Source: Plasmodium brasilianum (taxonomy: Eukaryota; Apicomplexa; Aconoidasida; Haemosporida; Plasmodiidae). Taken from it: DNA of 64,000 bases. Numbering within the stretch: position 1 is the first letter of the stretch; each line of letters opens with the position of its first letter. Positions 51,089 through 62,400 of this stretch are shown in pieces. The position numbers and the translations under genes were made by a program. The notes below the pieces were generated by a model, which searched no databases, was not told the origin of the DNA, and saw nothing but the letters and a program-made list of their open reading frames with translations. The stretch covers positions 806,001 through 870,000 of the forward strand of contig NC_090126.1 in the NCBI RefSeq assembly GCF_023973825.1, given 5' to 3'.

Positions 51089-54055
51089 ATGAAAGTGAAA
51101 AAGAATATTTTCATCTCAAAAAACTACTACAGTGTGTGGCTTGGATATAATAAGAATGTACAACAAAATGCATATTTTAAAAATAGCTTAGATTACATTT
51201 TTAAGCCTAAGAGTATTGGAATAATAGGAGCAACAGAAAGGAAAGGGTCAGTTGGTAATTCTATAGTAAATAATTTACTCAAAGGCGAGAATAATACATA
51301 CAAATTGTATTATATAAACAGTAAAGGTAGTAAAATATATGACAGAGAAAGTTATAAGAGTGTAAAGGATATAGAAGATGGTAACTTAGACTTAGCAGTA
51401 ATAGCAGTACCAAGGAATCATGTATTGAATGTAATGAAAGAATTGAAAAGTAAGAATGTAAAAGGAGTTGTAATAATAACAGCTGGTTTTAAAGAGACAG
51501 GAGCAGAAGGGTTAGAATTAGAAAAAGAAATATTAAAAGTAGCAAAGTCAGGTAATATAAGAATAATAGGACCTAACTGTTTAGGTATTATGAATTCATA
51601 TCATAATATGAATGCATCATTTGCAGATAATGAAATATTGAAAGGGCATTTTTCTTTACTATCACAAAGTGGTGCTATATGTTCGGCTGCATTAGATTTA
51701 GCACTTCAGCATAATATTGGTTTTTCCCATTTCATTTCAGTAGGTTCTATGTGTGATATTCAATTTTATGAACTAGTTGAATATCTTTTTTATGATATAA
51801 ATACAAAATATATATTATTATATGTAGAATCCATTGGTGATTTGAATAAATTTGTATCTGTATGTAAGAAAGTATGTTTATATAAGCCTATTATTCTTTT
51901 AAAAAGCGGTAAAACCGCTAAAGCAGCAGAAGCAGCCATTTCACATACGGGTTCTATGGTTGGAAATTATGAAATCTTTTATGCATCTATGAAAAAATTA
52001 GGGGTTCTAGTTGCAGAAAATTTTGAAGAATTATTTCATATGTGTAAAATTTTAAATTGTACAAAATATCCAGAAACTAATGAAATATGCGTAGTAACTA
52101 ATGCAGGTGGACCAGGAGTACTCTTAGTAGATAATATTGTGAAAAATAATGGTATATTATCAAATTTAAATGAAAAATTAAAAAAAAAATTAGACACATT
52201 CTTACCAGAGTCATGGAGTAAATCTAATCCTGTAGATATACTAGGAGATGCATCGCCATCATTATATAAAAAAACGATAGAAGCATTAATAAAAGATGGT
52301 CAATATAAAAATATTATACTCTTATTATCACCTCAGAGTGTAACAGATCCTCTGAACACTGCTAAAGAAATTATTAAAATTAAAGATGATAAACACATGA
52401 AAGATAATGTTATACTGTTGTGCAATTATTTGGGAGGTACATCATTAGAAGAGTCTACCACCATACTCAACAAAAACAATTTGCCAACTTTCGTTTATCC
52501 TGAGCACTCAGCTCAAAACTTGCTAAAAATGCATGAAAATATTACTCACATACAGGGTTTATATGAAGAAATTCCCGACTTTTTAGCTGATTCGGACAAA
52601 AATTACTACATAAATGAGCTAATACGGGAGCAGTACTTGGGTAAAAGAGACCAAAATAGAGGAAATGTAAATGATCGCTTAGCTGGAGAAAACTCAGGTA
52701 GTAGGGGTTTGCAGGAAAGGATCCAAACGGCAGTTGATATAATATACAAGTCCATAGAAAAAGAGCATTTCATCTTGAATGAATATGATTCAAAAATGAT
52801 ATTGCAAAGTTATGGCATACCAGTTGTAGGTACTAAAATATTTAAAACGCTTGATGATATAGAAAAATGTGAAAGCTTTTCTTTCCCATGTGCAATGAAA
52901 ATATATTCAGATACTATAACACATAAGAAGGACATAGGAGGAGTTATACTGAACATTAGTAATAAGAAAGAATTAATAGAAGCATATAAAAAAATATATG
53001 ACAATATTAAAAAGTATAACCTAGAAAAAGAGTTTAAAGGGGTAACTATACAAAATATGGTAAACACAGATGACGGAATTGAATTAATTCTAGGTTATTA
53101 CTTTGATAAACATTTTGGACCTGTTTTATTATTTGGATCTGGAGGTTCATATGTCGAAATATTTAAGGATAGTGTATTGTTGATACCTCCACTTACCTTT
53201 TCATATACGCATCATACAATTAAAAACACAAAAATATATAATGCCTTGTTAGGAAAATCGTCTAGATTTAAAAAATGTGAAATGCCAAAACTTATAACTA
53301 CAATTATAAAATTCTCACAACTTATTGCAGATTTGCTTCCTTACATAAATGAATGTGATATTAACCCGCTCTTTGTGTCTGGGGGTAATATCGTTGCACT
53401 CGACGCTAGGTTTACCTTACGAAAGGAGCTTGGTTCTAAAGCAGCGCATGTTAGCGGAAGTACAAGTGAAAATACCATTAATTTTGATGCGTATGCAAAG
53501 GACTATCCTATCGATTTTGTGTTTTTCCCCTGTTCATCCGAGCACAATGAAGCAGTAACCACAGAGGATACAACAACATATATGCGCACGTGGGACGATT
53601 CCCATCCCATTATTAGATGTATTCACGCATATGATGTTAAATTAATTCTTAAGTTTCTTCAAAGAAATTACAAAGAATTATACCATAGTACCTTTTTCTT
53701 TACCAGTATAGAAAATATAAAAACAAAATTATTTGCGTACGATTTGTGTAATTGTGATTACGATATATATAATGTAATTTTGTATATATCAAAAAATGAA
53801 ATTAACGGATTGGTGAAAGTTGAAAAAAGAAAAGATAATCATTGTTATATTTATGCAAAGGATAAAAATATATTCGCTCATTTAATACAGAAAATACATC
53901 TGCTTTCAAAAATTAACAACACGCAAAAAATTCTGTTATATTTGAAAAATGAATCACCATATATAGAAGATTTGAAATCTATTGGTTATACATTAGATCA
54001 TACACGAGAGGATTTGACATGTTACTTGTGCTCAGAATTGACCGCACTCTATTAA
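51089..54055 (+). CDS. ADP-forming acyl-CoA synthetase-like protein (acetate-CoA ligase/Pat family architecture)
   Basis: 988 residues joining the alpha- and beta-type parts of NDP-forming acyl-CoA synthetases. Seen: a CoA-binding Rossmann segment SIGIIGATERKGSVG (residues 42-56); the ligase core with AISHTGS, where His286 is the expected phosphohistidine; NAGGPGVLLVD; then an ATP-grasp domain (about 550-770) with a second conserved His612 in THKKDIGGV and FGPVLLFGSGGSYVE. The last 220 residues end in a section (about 865-988) resembling a degenerate GNAT fold (...IEDLKSIGYTLDHT...). The family makes acyl-CoA with ATP or, in Pat-type bacterial proteins, acetylates lysines. P. falciparum has a syntenic protein annotated as succinyl-CoA synthetase alpha-like, as I recall. 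No strong transit peptide is seen. The upstream in-frame ATG at 50969 is in leader-like sequence; I chose the ATG after AGAGTACC. Confidence 0.88.
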   Translation: MKVKKNIFISKNYYSVWLGYNKNVQQNAYFKNSLDYIFKPKSIGIIGATERKGSVGNSIVNNLLKGENNTYKLYYINSKGSKIYDRESYKSVKDIEDGNLDLAVIAVPRNHVLNVMKELKSKNVKGVVIITAGFKETGAEGLELEKEILKVAKSGNIRIIGPNCLGIMNSYHNMNASFADNEILKGHFSLLSQSGAICSAALDLALQHNIGFSHFISVGSMCDIQFYELVEYLFYDINTKYILLYVESIGDLNKFVSVCKKVCLYKPIILLKSGKTAKAAEAAISHTGSMVGNYEIFYASMKKLGVLVAENFEELFHMCKILNCTKYPETNEICVVTNAGGPGVLLVDNIVKNNGILSNLNEKLKKKLDTFLPESWSKSNPVDILGDASPSLYKKTIEALIKDGQYKNIILLLSPQSVTDPLNTAKEIIKIKDDKHMKDNVILLCNYLGGTSLEESTTILNKNNLPTFVYPEHSAQNLLKMHENITHIQGLYEEIPDFLADSDKNYYINELIREQYLGKRDQNRGNVNDRLAGENSGSRGLQERIQTAVDIIYKSIEKEHFILNEYDSKMILQSYGIPVVGTKIFKTLDDIEKCESFSFPCAMKIYSDTITHKKDIGGVILNISNKKELIEAYKKIYDNIKKYNLEKEFKGVTIQNMVNTDDGIELILGYYFDKHFGPVLLFGSGGSYVEIFKDSVLLIPPLTFSYTHHTIKNTKIYNALLGKSSRFKKCEMPKLITTIIKFSQLIADLLPYINECDINPLFVSGGNIVALDARFTLRKELGSKAAHVSGSTSENTINFDAYAKDYPIDFVFFPCSSEHNEAVTTEDTTTYMRTWDDSHPIIRCIHAYDVKLILKFLQRNYKELYHSTFFFTSIENIKTKLFAYDLCNCDYDIYNVILYISKNEINGLVKVEKRKDNHCYIYAKDKNIFAHLIQKIHLLSKINNTQKILLYLKNESPYIEDLKSIGYTLDHTREDLTCYLCSELTALY

Positions 54056-55411
54056 TCCCCTCTTTTTAAGTAAAATTTTTGAGGATGCACCATGTAATTA
54101 GAATTCAAATTGGCATTCGCATTGACATTTACGTGAATATGCGTATTTTTGCCTCATCCCTTTTTTGAATAAGTTCGTTGATTTTTAAAACTATAGCCTG
54201 TTTTGCTTTTTAAAAAAAAAAATAAATAAATACATGCACGCGTGCACTAAATCACGCTTATACATATTTACACATATATATATATACATAAACACATATA
54301 CACTTACATACACTTTACAAAATTTGTGCAGAAGCGTATGAACAGTCACGTGCGCATCAGCACCCACGTGAACATTTTAAATACCAACTAATTTAATATT
54401 TAAAAAAAAAAGATTTTTTAATCAAACGCTTTTTAATTTAAATGTATGATCATACTGCAGTTGTTGCAATACATAATATAAACTGCTTAAAATGATGATA
54501 AGTCTCCCAAGCACCGGAAAAAATGGCTAGCTATGTATTTGTTTCACACGCACAATTTCATGCAAACATAAAACGTGTACACGCGCATTCATATGTCCAT
54601 ACATGCGCACACACGTGCTCACATACGTGCTCATATACATATGTATGTACGAGTGTCATATATAGAGAGTGCCTTCTTTTTCTATCGTACCCCTTGAGCA
54701 GGCCCAGGACGTTTTTCTCTTGCATCTCCAATCCTGTACATCATCTAAAAATTAAAAGTTAACGTTTTGCTAAATCGCTCATGTGGTCATTTTAAGAAAA
54801 AATATTGTTTCGCTAATTACACATATAATAATTCAAAATATTCACAAAGTAAGGGATACACTTGCAAATATATAGACAAAGTGAAGGTCTATTTCATTCA
54901 AGTATTTTTATCTGAAATACCCCCAAAAAAAGATACTAAAAATATAAACCTTTTTTCCTGTACATGTCAGAAAAAAATGAACGGTCATAAAATAAAGGCA
55001 CTCAGCTAATAAAACGTCATAACATTAGTAATTCCTGCAATGCTCATGTGAAAATATTATTACTGCAAACAAATCTGACTGACACTGTCCATACCTACAA
55101 TGGTCTGCAGTAGGGCGACTTATTTTAAAGGATAAATTTCAGCGCCCAATTTCTGCCCTTACTTCCAATCGTTTGAGTAAATACAGAAATTTGTGTGAGC
55201 ACCACTTCACTTTCATTGGTGTGTTAACTGATGTCCATTTACTACAATTTTGTAAGCGCACCCCATATCCAATATCCCATCTATCCTATATTCATTGCAT
55301 ACAAAAAAAGTAAAAAAAAAAAAAAAAAAAAATATCTATTTTACATTCCTTTTTCCCCTGCTATATACATACACCCACAAAATTTTGTTCAACTCGATAA
55401 GAAGCAAAAGA
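54056..55411. other. Region between acyl-CoA synthetase and the 55-kb gene, possibly holding missed exons
   Basis: A polar 87-codon open frame on the plus strand (about 54749-55009, no initiating ATG at its left end) and a minus-strand stretch at about 54560-54737 preceded by an acceptor-like sequence both look weakly coding. The minus stretch could be the last exon of the 55-kb gene. Neither is secure. Confidence 0.35.
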
Positions 55412-57166
55412 CTACTCACTTTTAATGATGTTTTCCTTATAAATTATCTTCAGACTACTAGTACTGTGACGCTTTTTTAAAATATCAATTTTGAGCCTAA
55501 CATTTAACAACAAGTTATCATAATGATACTGGTTTGATGAAAAGAAATCATTCTTATTTAAGTAAAAATAAATCGAATCATTGTTCACATTTTTCAAATA
55601 TGATGAACTAGCACATCTGACCACTTCTAGCTGTTCAAACTTTAAATTAGAATAGGATGATGGCAATATTGAAAAGCATTCTGTATATAACAAATCGTCT
55701 TGTAGCTTTTTCAATTTGCTGCTATTATTTTTAAAAATATTATGATGATATAAAAAGCAATTATGTAATATTTTCAGATCATTAATAGTAGCACTTTTAT
55801 ATACATATTGAAGAGCCATGAATATATGTAAAACGTTTCCTTCTAGTTTTGCAGTTTTACTCTTATTATTATCCTTTTTTCCAATCATTACTAGAAGAAG
55901 AGTGTGGGCATATAACAATTTAATCAAATCTGATGTATCATATAAGGACAGATAGTCACTTACACATATGGTAAGCAAGTGCATTAATATATTTTTATTA
56001 TCATAATCTAACAATATTAGCAAAAGTAAATGAAAAGGTAAAAAATATAAAATGTATCTGTTACAAATGGAACTATAAGTATTTTCATAAATTCGTAATT
56101 CTTCATCCTTATCAATTACATTTTCACTTTTTATCGCCTTTCCTCCTTTAACTATAGCACAATTGGCACTTTTACTTCTCTTTTTCCTCTCATTACAACT
56201 AGCCAAATCATAGAAGAATAAATTTGTCTTTTCATAATTTGTTTCTCCCCTGTTACTGTTTATATAATTTTCTATATTCATCATTAACAATTCAAATAAG
56301 TGTTCATTTCTATATTTGGCTGATACCATTTGCAGAAGAATATAAGAAATATTACTAGGAGATAATAATTTAATATTATTTATTTTTTTTTCAAATTGTG
56401 TATGTAAATATGTATTTTCATTTAATCCTATTCTCTTATATGCACTGAGGAATTTAAGAAAATCTTTTAAACTACAACATCTATTACTTTGTTCTATATT
56501 TTGTACTTTTTCTACCATTAAATCGATAAACATTTCTGTATAATCATCTAGCCTACTAAAAGCTTCAAATATGGTAAATATATCCTTGTCATAATAATCA
56601 TAATTTACTATTACACGGTTCATAATATTATGACTTGTGCAGGTATCTACATATAAATAAGATATATTTTTTATAATAGAAACTAACTCATTTTTATAAT
56701 CATTAATATTATCATTTAGTTGAGACAGTAATGGAAGTTTAACCAACGGATGATGGAAATTTAGTTGTTTAAAAATATTTATCATTATTTTTGTTCTTAA
56801 ACAAGATTTTATACTTACCAAGTCGTCTATTCGGTTGCATACCATTGCTAGTAAGGTTTCATCCGAATATTTTAACATTACATAATTTTCTAAAACCTTA
56901 ACTAATTGCGGACAAAAAAAGTCTTCACTAAAGTCGTATATATGATTCGTAATATTTTTTATTAACTCAGTGTCACATCCCTTTTCCTTATTTATTTCGT
57001 TCAATAAATTTATGACTTGTTCAGGATTTTTATTTCCTATAGTTATAAAAGTCTCATACTGATTATATATGTCATTTTTTATATTTGAACTGAAGTTCAT
57101 AAATTTCGGAAAATTCGCTTTTCTAATTTTTACGCACCTTCCAATTTTATGTCCGAGTATAAGCAT
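55412..57166 (-). CDS. Helical-repeat protein, possibly organellar RNA-binding (HPR/RAP-like)
   Basis: A frame of 584 residues from the ATG reading MLILGHKIGRCVKIRK, a short basic presequence-like N-terminus (inference: mitochondrion or apicoplast). The body is made of weakly repeating paired helices (ELIKNITNHIYDFSEDF, DIFTIFEAFSRLDDYTEMF, FLKFLSAYKRIGL, NISYILLQMVSAKYRNEHLFELL) resembling the heptatricopeptide-like proteins of apicomplexan organelles. No RAP domain is visible. The frame ends KENIIKSE-stop, and these last codons contain a consensus gtgagt donor, so a further exon is likely. The longer open frame up to 57241 adds a hydrophobic poly-T-derived segment and is less likely. A family assignment cannot be made by eye. 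Confidence 0.75.
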   Translation of the reverse strand: MLILGHKIGRCVKIRKANFPKFMNFSSNIKNDIYNQYETFITIGNKNPEQVINLLNEINKEKGCDTELIKNITNHIYDFSEDFFCPQLVKVLENYVMLKYSDETLLAMVCNRIDDLVSIKSCLRTKIMINIFKQLNFHHPLVKLPLLSQLNDNINDYKNELVSIIKNISYLYVDTCTSHNIMNRVIVNYDYYDKDIFTIFEAFSRLDDYTEMFIDLMVEKVQNIEQSNRCCSLKDFLKFLSAYKRIGLNENTYLHTQFEKKINNIKLLSPSNISYILLQMVSAKYRNEHLFELLMMNIENYINSNRGETNYEKTNLFFYDLASCNERKKRSKSANCAIVKGGKAIKSENVIDKDEELRIYENTYSSICNRYILYFLPFHLLLLILLDYDNKNILMHLLTICVSDYLSLYDTSDLIKLLYAHTLLLVMIGKKDNNKSKTAKLEGNVLHIFMALQYVYKSATINDLKILHNCFLYHHNIFKNNSSKLKKLQDDLLYTECFSILPSSYSNLKFEQLEVVRCASSSYLKNVNNDSIYFYLNKNDFFSSNQYHYDNLLLNVRLKIDILKKRHSTSSLKIIYKENIIKSE

Positions 57167-57239
57167 TCTGTTCAGAAGAAATGGTAAAGTAACAAATAAG
57201 ATGTTTTTGAAAAAGGGTAAGGAGGAGAAGGGGAGGGAC

Positions 57240-57405
57240 AAAAAAATAAAATAAAAATAAAAAAATAAAATAAAAATAAAAAAATAAAAATAAAAATAAA
57301 AAATAATAAAATAATAAAATAATAAAAAATAATAAAATAATAAAATAATAAAATAATAAAAAATAATAAAATAATAAAATAATAAAATAATAAAAAAAAA
57401 AAATG
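57240..57405. repeat. A-rich AATAATAAAATAAT tract upstream of the 55-kb gene
   Basis: Short A/T units (AATAAAAATA, then AATAATAAAATAAT) lie directly before the start of the helical-repeat gene. The minus-strand Phe/Leu/Ile frames here are low-complexity. Confidence 0.75.
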
Positions 57406-58755
57406 TAACAAATTGATCTACATAATTTTTTTATCACATCATTTAACATCGTTTAACGTCTGATCGAAATTTGCACTTCAAAAATGACGCTCATCCAAGT
57501 GCGTGCGTGTAACATATGTGAATGTATATATATATATATTTGTAGATGTATACGGTTAGATTAAACTTCAAATAAAAAGCAATGTAGCAAAAAACTAGGA
57601 TATGTTTAGGTTAATTTAGCTTTTTTTGCTTTTTCCCATTTTGAACTTGGCTGTCAATATCGTTGGTTAACCCTTCATTGATGGGAATTCTTCATATTTT
57701 CAACTGCACGTTTTTTGCTCTCTCCCCCCCCCTCAATATATACACACATTTATTTATACATATATATTTTTATGTTAATGTATTTGTACTGTTACTTGCC
57801 ATAAGTACCTTTCGTTGCTCTTTTTCTGTACATTTTTTCCTTCATATTCATTTTGTTTCCCCTTCTTTATTGAAAAATTCCATCTAACACAACAAAAATG
57901 ATTTTTACTTAATTTTTTTATTTTTTATTTCTAAGTGTTCCAAAATGTTATAACATTTTTCTCCATACGTAGCTAGCTATTTTATCCAATATAACATCAA
58001 TTTTTTTTTTTGTTTCATTTTTTGATCCTATACTTTTTTTCATTTTCGTTAAACATACAATTGTGCTGACATGTATGAGTAGTATTATATGTGCTTCTAA
58101 CATTTGTGGAAATACACAAGCTTGTTTTTGGTTTTATAAAAATGCTGGTACAATGGAAAGAACATTGCACTTCTTTCAAGTTTAAATGCTCCCGTCTGGA
58201 AAATGCTCTTTCTGTTATATAGAAATGAACATAATAGTATAATAACAACATATGAAAAGAAAAAAAATAAAATAAAATAAAACAAATACTACCTCTTTTT
58301 TCTCCAAATGGTTCTTAAATTAATACATTTATCATAGGACACGTTTAATGCATAAATGAGCGCGTTAAAAAAGGTGAAATTACATGTTAATATGCACATG
58401 TATGCAAAAGTGTCCAAACAAATGTAAGTATGTATATGTATGCATAGAAACATATACACACAAATGTACGTACACTAACATATATATGCATCATTCATAT
58501 ATGTATAGTACTTGTTGCAGAGTTATAAAATTTTTTTTTTTTTAAATTTACAGCACAATGAGGCTTAAAAAAAGGAAAGTAATTGATCCCTTTTAAGCTG
58601 TACATTAACATAATAACATTGATTAAAATTGTATAAAAAAGGGAAATAATTAAATGAATGTTAAAAGAATAACATGGTGATAAGCACATGGTACATATAT
58701 TATCACCAAATTTTAATTCTGTATAATTGCATAATATTAGAAAAAAAGAATTATT

Positions 58756-58815
<60 letters not shown>

Positions 58816-59114
58816 CACAAAAAAATGAATAAAATGGATTAAAAAAAAAAAAGCACAAATTGGACTAATGGGGATTTGTCAAATTAGCAGATTAACAAAA
58901 ACTGTTCTTTGATTGATGATCCACGGTGGATCTTCAATGTTCGAGGGGCCAATGGGAAATTTGGTTAACTAGCCATGCAGCAAATGGTAAATTACAAATG
59001 GCAGGTTCCAAATGACGAAAAAAAAAATTCTAAATTTGTGTACGTGCCAATTTAACAAAATGCTAAGTTTAAAGGCATCCAAACTGTGCTCAGGAAAACG
59101 TCTATAGTCAAAAT
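57406..59114. other. Intergenic region, 55-kb gene 5' side to membrane-protein gene 3' side
   Basis: No gene seen. Contains a TA run at 58760-58813, T and A runs, and a less AT-rich patch at 58860-59000 with a 25-base near-perfect inverted repeat at 58913-58937 (see findings). Confidence 0.55.
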
Positions 59115-59915
59115 TCAAAAAGTATTCCTCACATGAATGATATAATCAAACCATGTTCCTAGTGTGAATAATATACTTCCTCCAACATATAAGTAACAAG
59201 CATAATTATATAAATGCTCATAAAAAAACATAATACTAGCAACTGTGAATATAAGTCCTCCAAAAAGATTTGACATATACACAATTACAATTTGATATTT
59301 CACACCTTTTATATTACGTAGGTTAAAATTATATAAAAAAAATATTGCTCCAACTAAAAAATAAAAACTTCCCAAAATAAATGTAATAACAGCAAAATAA
59401 TCATCTTTAAAGCAGCAATAAACAGAACCAAGTATGAAAATTGCACATCCTGCTATGTAACATAAAAATCCATAAAATTCTTTTTTTTTTTTATTTTTAA
59501 CATACATTGCACTTATTAAATTACTATATAAACACATTGCACTTGCTATTGCAAAAATTATACAACCAGCTACATACAATATTGGAAACCGAAAAAAAGC
59601 ACTACCTATTATAAATAAAAACATGCTAATAAAATTAGCATGATATTCTTTAGGGCAATTAACAATATCTTTTGTTGTTACTTTTCTTTTAAATGTCTTA
59701 CTGTCACTAATTTGTTTCATTTTTTTTTCCCCATTTGAAGTACTTTTATTATTACCCACAAAAAAATTTGAACTGCTTATACTTACTTTTTTTGTATAAA
59801 TATCTCCCTTTTTTATGCTTTCTCCTTCTTCCATATCTAATATTTTTGACTCTCGTGTTGAATCACAATCATCATAATCATCACTTCGATTCCCTACACT
59901 TTTTAGTTCATACAT
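59115..59915 (-). CDS. Multi-pass membrane protein, YrhK-like repeat pattern, unknown function
   Basis: 266 residues. The first 90 are hydrophilic, acidic then Ser/Lys-rich, and should face the cytosol. Then come about six hydrophobic helices arranged as repeats with an F-I-(I/L)-G-S core: FLFIIGSAFFRF, AGCAIFILGSVY, ITFILGSFYFLVG, VGGSILFTLGTWF. This recurring pattern resembles the small YrhK-type membrane domain (suggestion only). No signal peptide, no catalytic motif, and no partner suggested by neighbours. Single exon; the ATG precedes MYELKSVGNRSDD. Confidence 0.85.
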   Translation of the reverse strand: MYELKSVGNRSDDYDDCDSTRESKILDMEEGESIKKGDIYTKKVSISSSNFFVGNNKSTSNGEKKMKQISDSKTFKRKVTTKDIVNCPKEYHANFISMFLFIIGSAFFRFPILYVAGCIIFAIASAMCLYSNLISAMYVKNKKKKEFYGFLCYIAGCAIFILGSVYCCFKDDYFAVITFILGSFYFLVGAIFFLYNFNLRNIKGVKYQIVIVYMSNLFGGLIFTVASIMFFYEHLYNYACYLYVGGSILFTLGTWFDYIIHVRNTF

Positions 59916-60054
59916 CGCTTCCTATATTTATATTAGCTTTGTAATATTTCTTTGCTCTCTTTTCTCTATGTTAAGATGGCCTAGGCCCATTTTCTCCACT
60001 TAAAATTATTCTACAAACACGTATAAATTTAAAACTTATTCGTTTCACGTTAGT

Positions 60055-60330
60055 AGGTCTAACACTAATACGTTTTACACTAATACGTTTTACACTAATA
60101 CGTTTTACACTAATACGTTTTACACTAATACGTTTTATACTAATACGTTTTACACTAATACGTTTTATACTAATACGTTTTACACTAATACGTTTTATAC
60201 TAATACGTTTTACACTAATACGTTTTACACTAATACGTTTTATACTAATAGGTTTTACACTAATACGTTTTATACTAATACGTTTTACACTAATACGTTT
60301 TATACTAATACGTTTTATACTAATACATTC
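60055..60330. repeat. 15-bp ACGTTTTACACTAAT array
   Basis: About eighteen copies of ACGTTTTACACTAAT and ACGTTTTATACTAAT, the C/T variants partly alternating. It begins about 140 bases upstream of the membrane-protein start codon. Confidence 0.93.
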
Positions 60331-60373
60331 ACCGGAGATTGGTTTAAAACTTTAACATTTAATACTTATATAT

Positions 60374-60405
<32 letters not shown>

Positions 60406-60799
60406 TATGTATACTTATCACTAAAACAATGATTACTTATTCACTTAATAAGTAGAAATATACATCGATGGATAAATACACATGCATATATTCTTTTATT
60501 TTACGAGTGTGAAATTCATCATATATACCAAAAAATTAACACTACAGTGAGTTATTCATTATTCTTTACTGTATGGGCGTATGCACGTGTGTATGTACAT
60601 GTTTGTATATATATATACATACATACATACACTTTCTTTTTTTTTTTCTATCCAGTAAATATTACGATAAGCTGTAATATAACATAAAAATTATTATTAT
60701 TAATTTGCACAGAACTACTTTAAATTATATAATTAATTTCTTTATTTCATTTACAATTTCTTGAAAAAAAAAAGAAAAAGTTATACAAAAAAAAGAATA

Positions 60800-60945
60800 A
60801 AACGAATGAACAAATGAACAAATGAACGAATAAACAAATGAACAAATGAACAAATGAACAAATGAACAAATGAACGAATAAACAAATGAACAAATGATCA
60901 AATGGACGAATGAACAAATGAACAAATGCGTTAACAAATGAATGC
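60800..60945. repeat. 8-bp AACAAATG array
   Basis: About seventeen copies of an octamer (AACAAATG, with AACGAATG, AACGAATA and AACAAATA variants). Non-coding. Confidence 0.88.
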
Positions 60946-61294
60946 ATGAATAAAAGTACACCTTCACTACATTTATGTATTTTTTCTAGTTAAGCCTAAT
61001 TCCATACGTATTTATACATGTTTCATACATAAGCAAAATTCAACATTTATATGAAACATATTTATCATTATTTATTTACCATTTAACTTTGTTTGAATTT
61101 TAGTAAAAAATTATAAAATAAAACTTCTTTTTGGTACCGATGGGACAAAAAAAAAAAAAGAAAAAAAAAAGTGAACACATAAAATAAAAAAATATAAAAT
61201 AATTCCCCATTAATAGTGAAATTTTGGTATAAAGGAGAGGAAAAAAAAAAAATAAAATGAAAATAAAAAATGAATAAATAAATATATAAAGAAT

Positions 61295-61540
61295 AATGAA
61301 TAAATGAATAATGAATAAATGAATAATGCATAAATGAATAATGCATAAATGAATAACGCATAAATGAATAACGCATAAATGAATAATGCATAAATGAATA
61401 ATGCATAAATGAATAATGCATAAATGAATAATGCATAAATGAATAATGCATAAATGAATAATGCATAAATGAATAATGAATAAATGAATAATGCATAAAT
61501 GAATAATGCATAAATGAATAATGAATAAATGAATAAACAG
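61295..61540. repeat. 15-bp AATGAATAATGCATA array
   Basis: About sixteen copies of ATGAATAATGCATAA, with AACGCATAA and AATGAATAA variants. Because the unit is 15 bases, minus-strand frames read His-Tyr-Ser-Phe-Met repeats; these are not proteins. Confidence 0.92.
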
Positions 61541-62400
61541 CATACTAGGAACAATATTATTTCGTTACTACAAAAGTGGGAGTGATAAATTACCCAGGAG
61601 AAATAGAGGAATGCGGTGAAATAGTAAATAAATCAAAAATGTGCATGATATTATAAAACAAACGTAACGTTTATTTCTCATTTTTGGATATTCCTTTATT
61701 AACTCTCGAAAATATTTTATATAATAGCTTATGAAGGGAAAACATAAAAGTTGGAAATTTTAAAAATATTACTAACATAAAGTTATGATGTTGTCATGTT
61801 TTTGAAAAATTTTAATGGCAATTTTTAAATTCGTAATGATTTGTACTAAGTTTTATATAACATTAAAAAAGGGAAAATGAACGAAAAATTCAGCAAAAAT
61901 AAAGGAAAAATAAAAGAGAAAAAAAAAAAAAAAAAAAACTATAACATAATTTTTTTTATAATTAAGTTTTTATAAATAAAAATTAATGTAACGCAAATGA
62001 AAATATACACACATACATGTATACATATACTTAATAGTACTTATGTGAAATAAACCTGACCCGTGCAGGCAATTCTATTAAAATTATTTGCAAGTTCAAT
62101 TTACACAAAATGTGTAAGAAGAACGGTTAATGAGGGTAAACACGTATTCACTGCATACACATGTGCGGACGTATTTACATATGTACATACATAGGCGTAT
62201 AGACAAAAATATACACAGGTATATATATGCACACGCGCGTAACAAAATTATGGTAACAAACAAATCAGGCTTATTAAAAAAATAATAATATATATATATA
62301 TATGTATGTATGTACTTCGATACACCGTATAAGAGTTATACCCATCTTTTATGCAAAATGAATGCTGTGAATTTCGTTGAAAGCCATGCGTTTCGTTAAA

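Larger units (their letters stand above)
59916..62400. other. Repeat-rich intergenic region, membrane-protein gene to PanK gene
   Basis: Both flanking genes are on the minus strand. The 2.5 kb hold three separate minisatellites (60055-60330, 60800-60945, 61295-61540) plus CATA and TATG runs. No gene recognised. Confidence 0.6.

Noticed and set aside
61083..61554. Three overlapping minus-strand frames of 114-147 codons (HYSFM, IIHLC and ALFIY repeats)
   Set aside because: All are translations of one 15-bp intergenic repeat in three frames, plus poly-A tracts.
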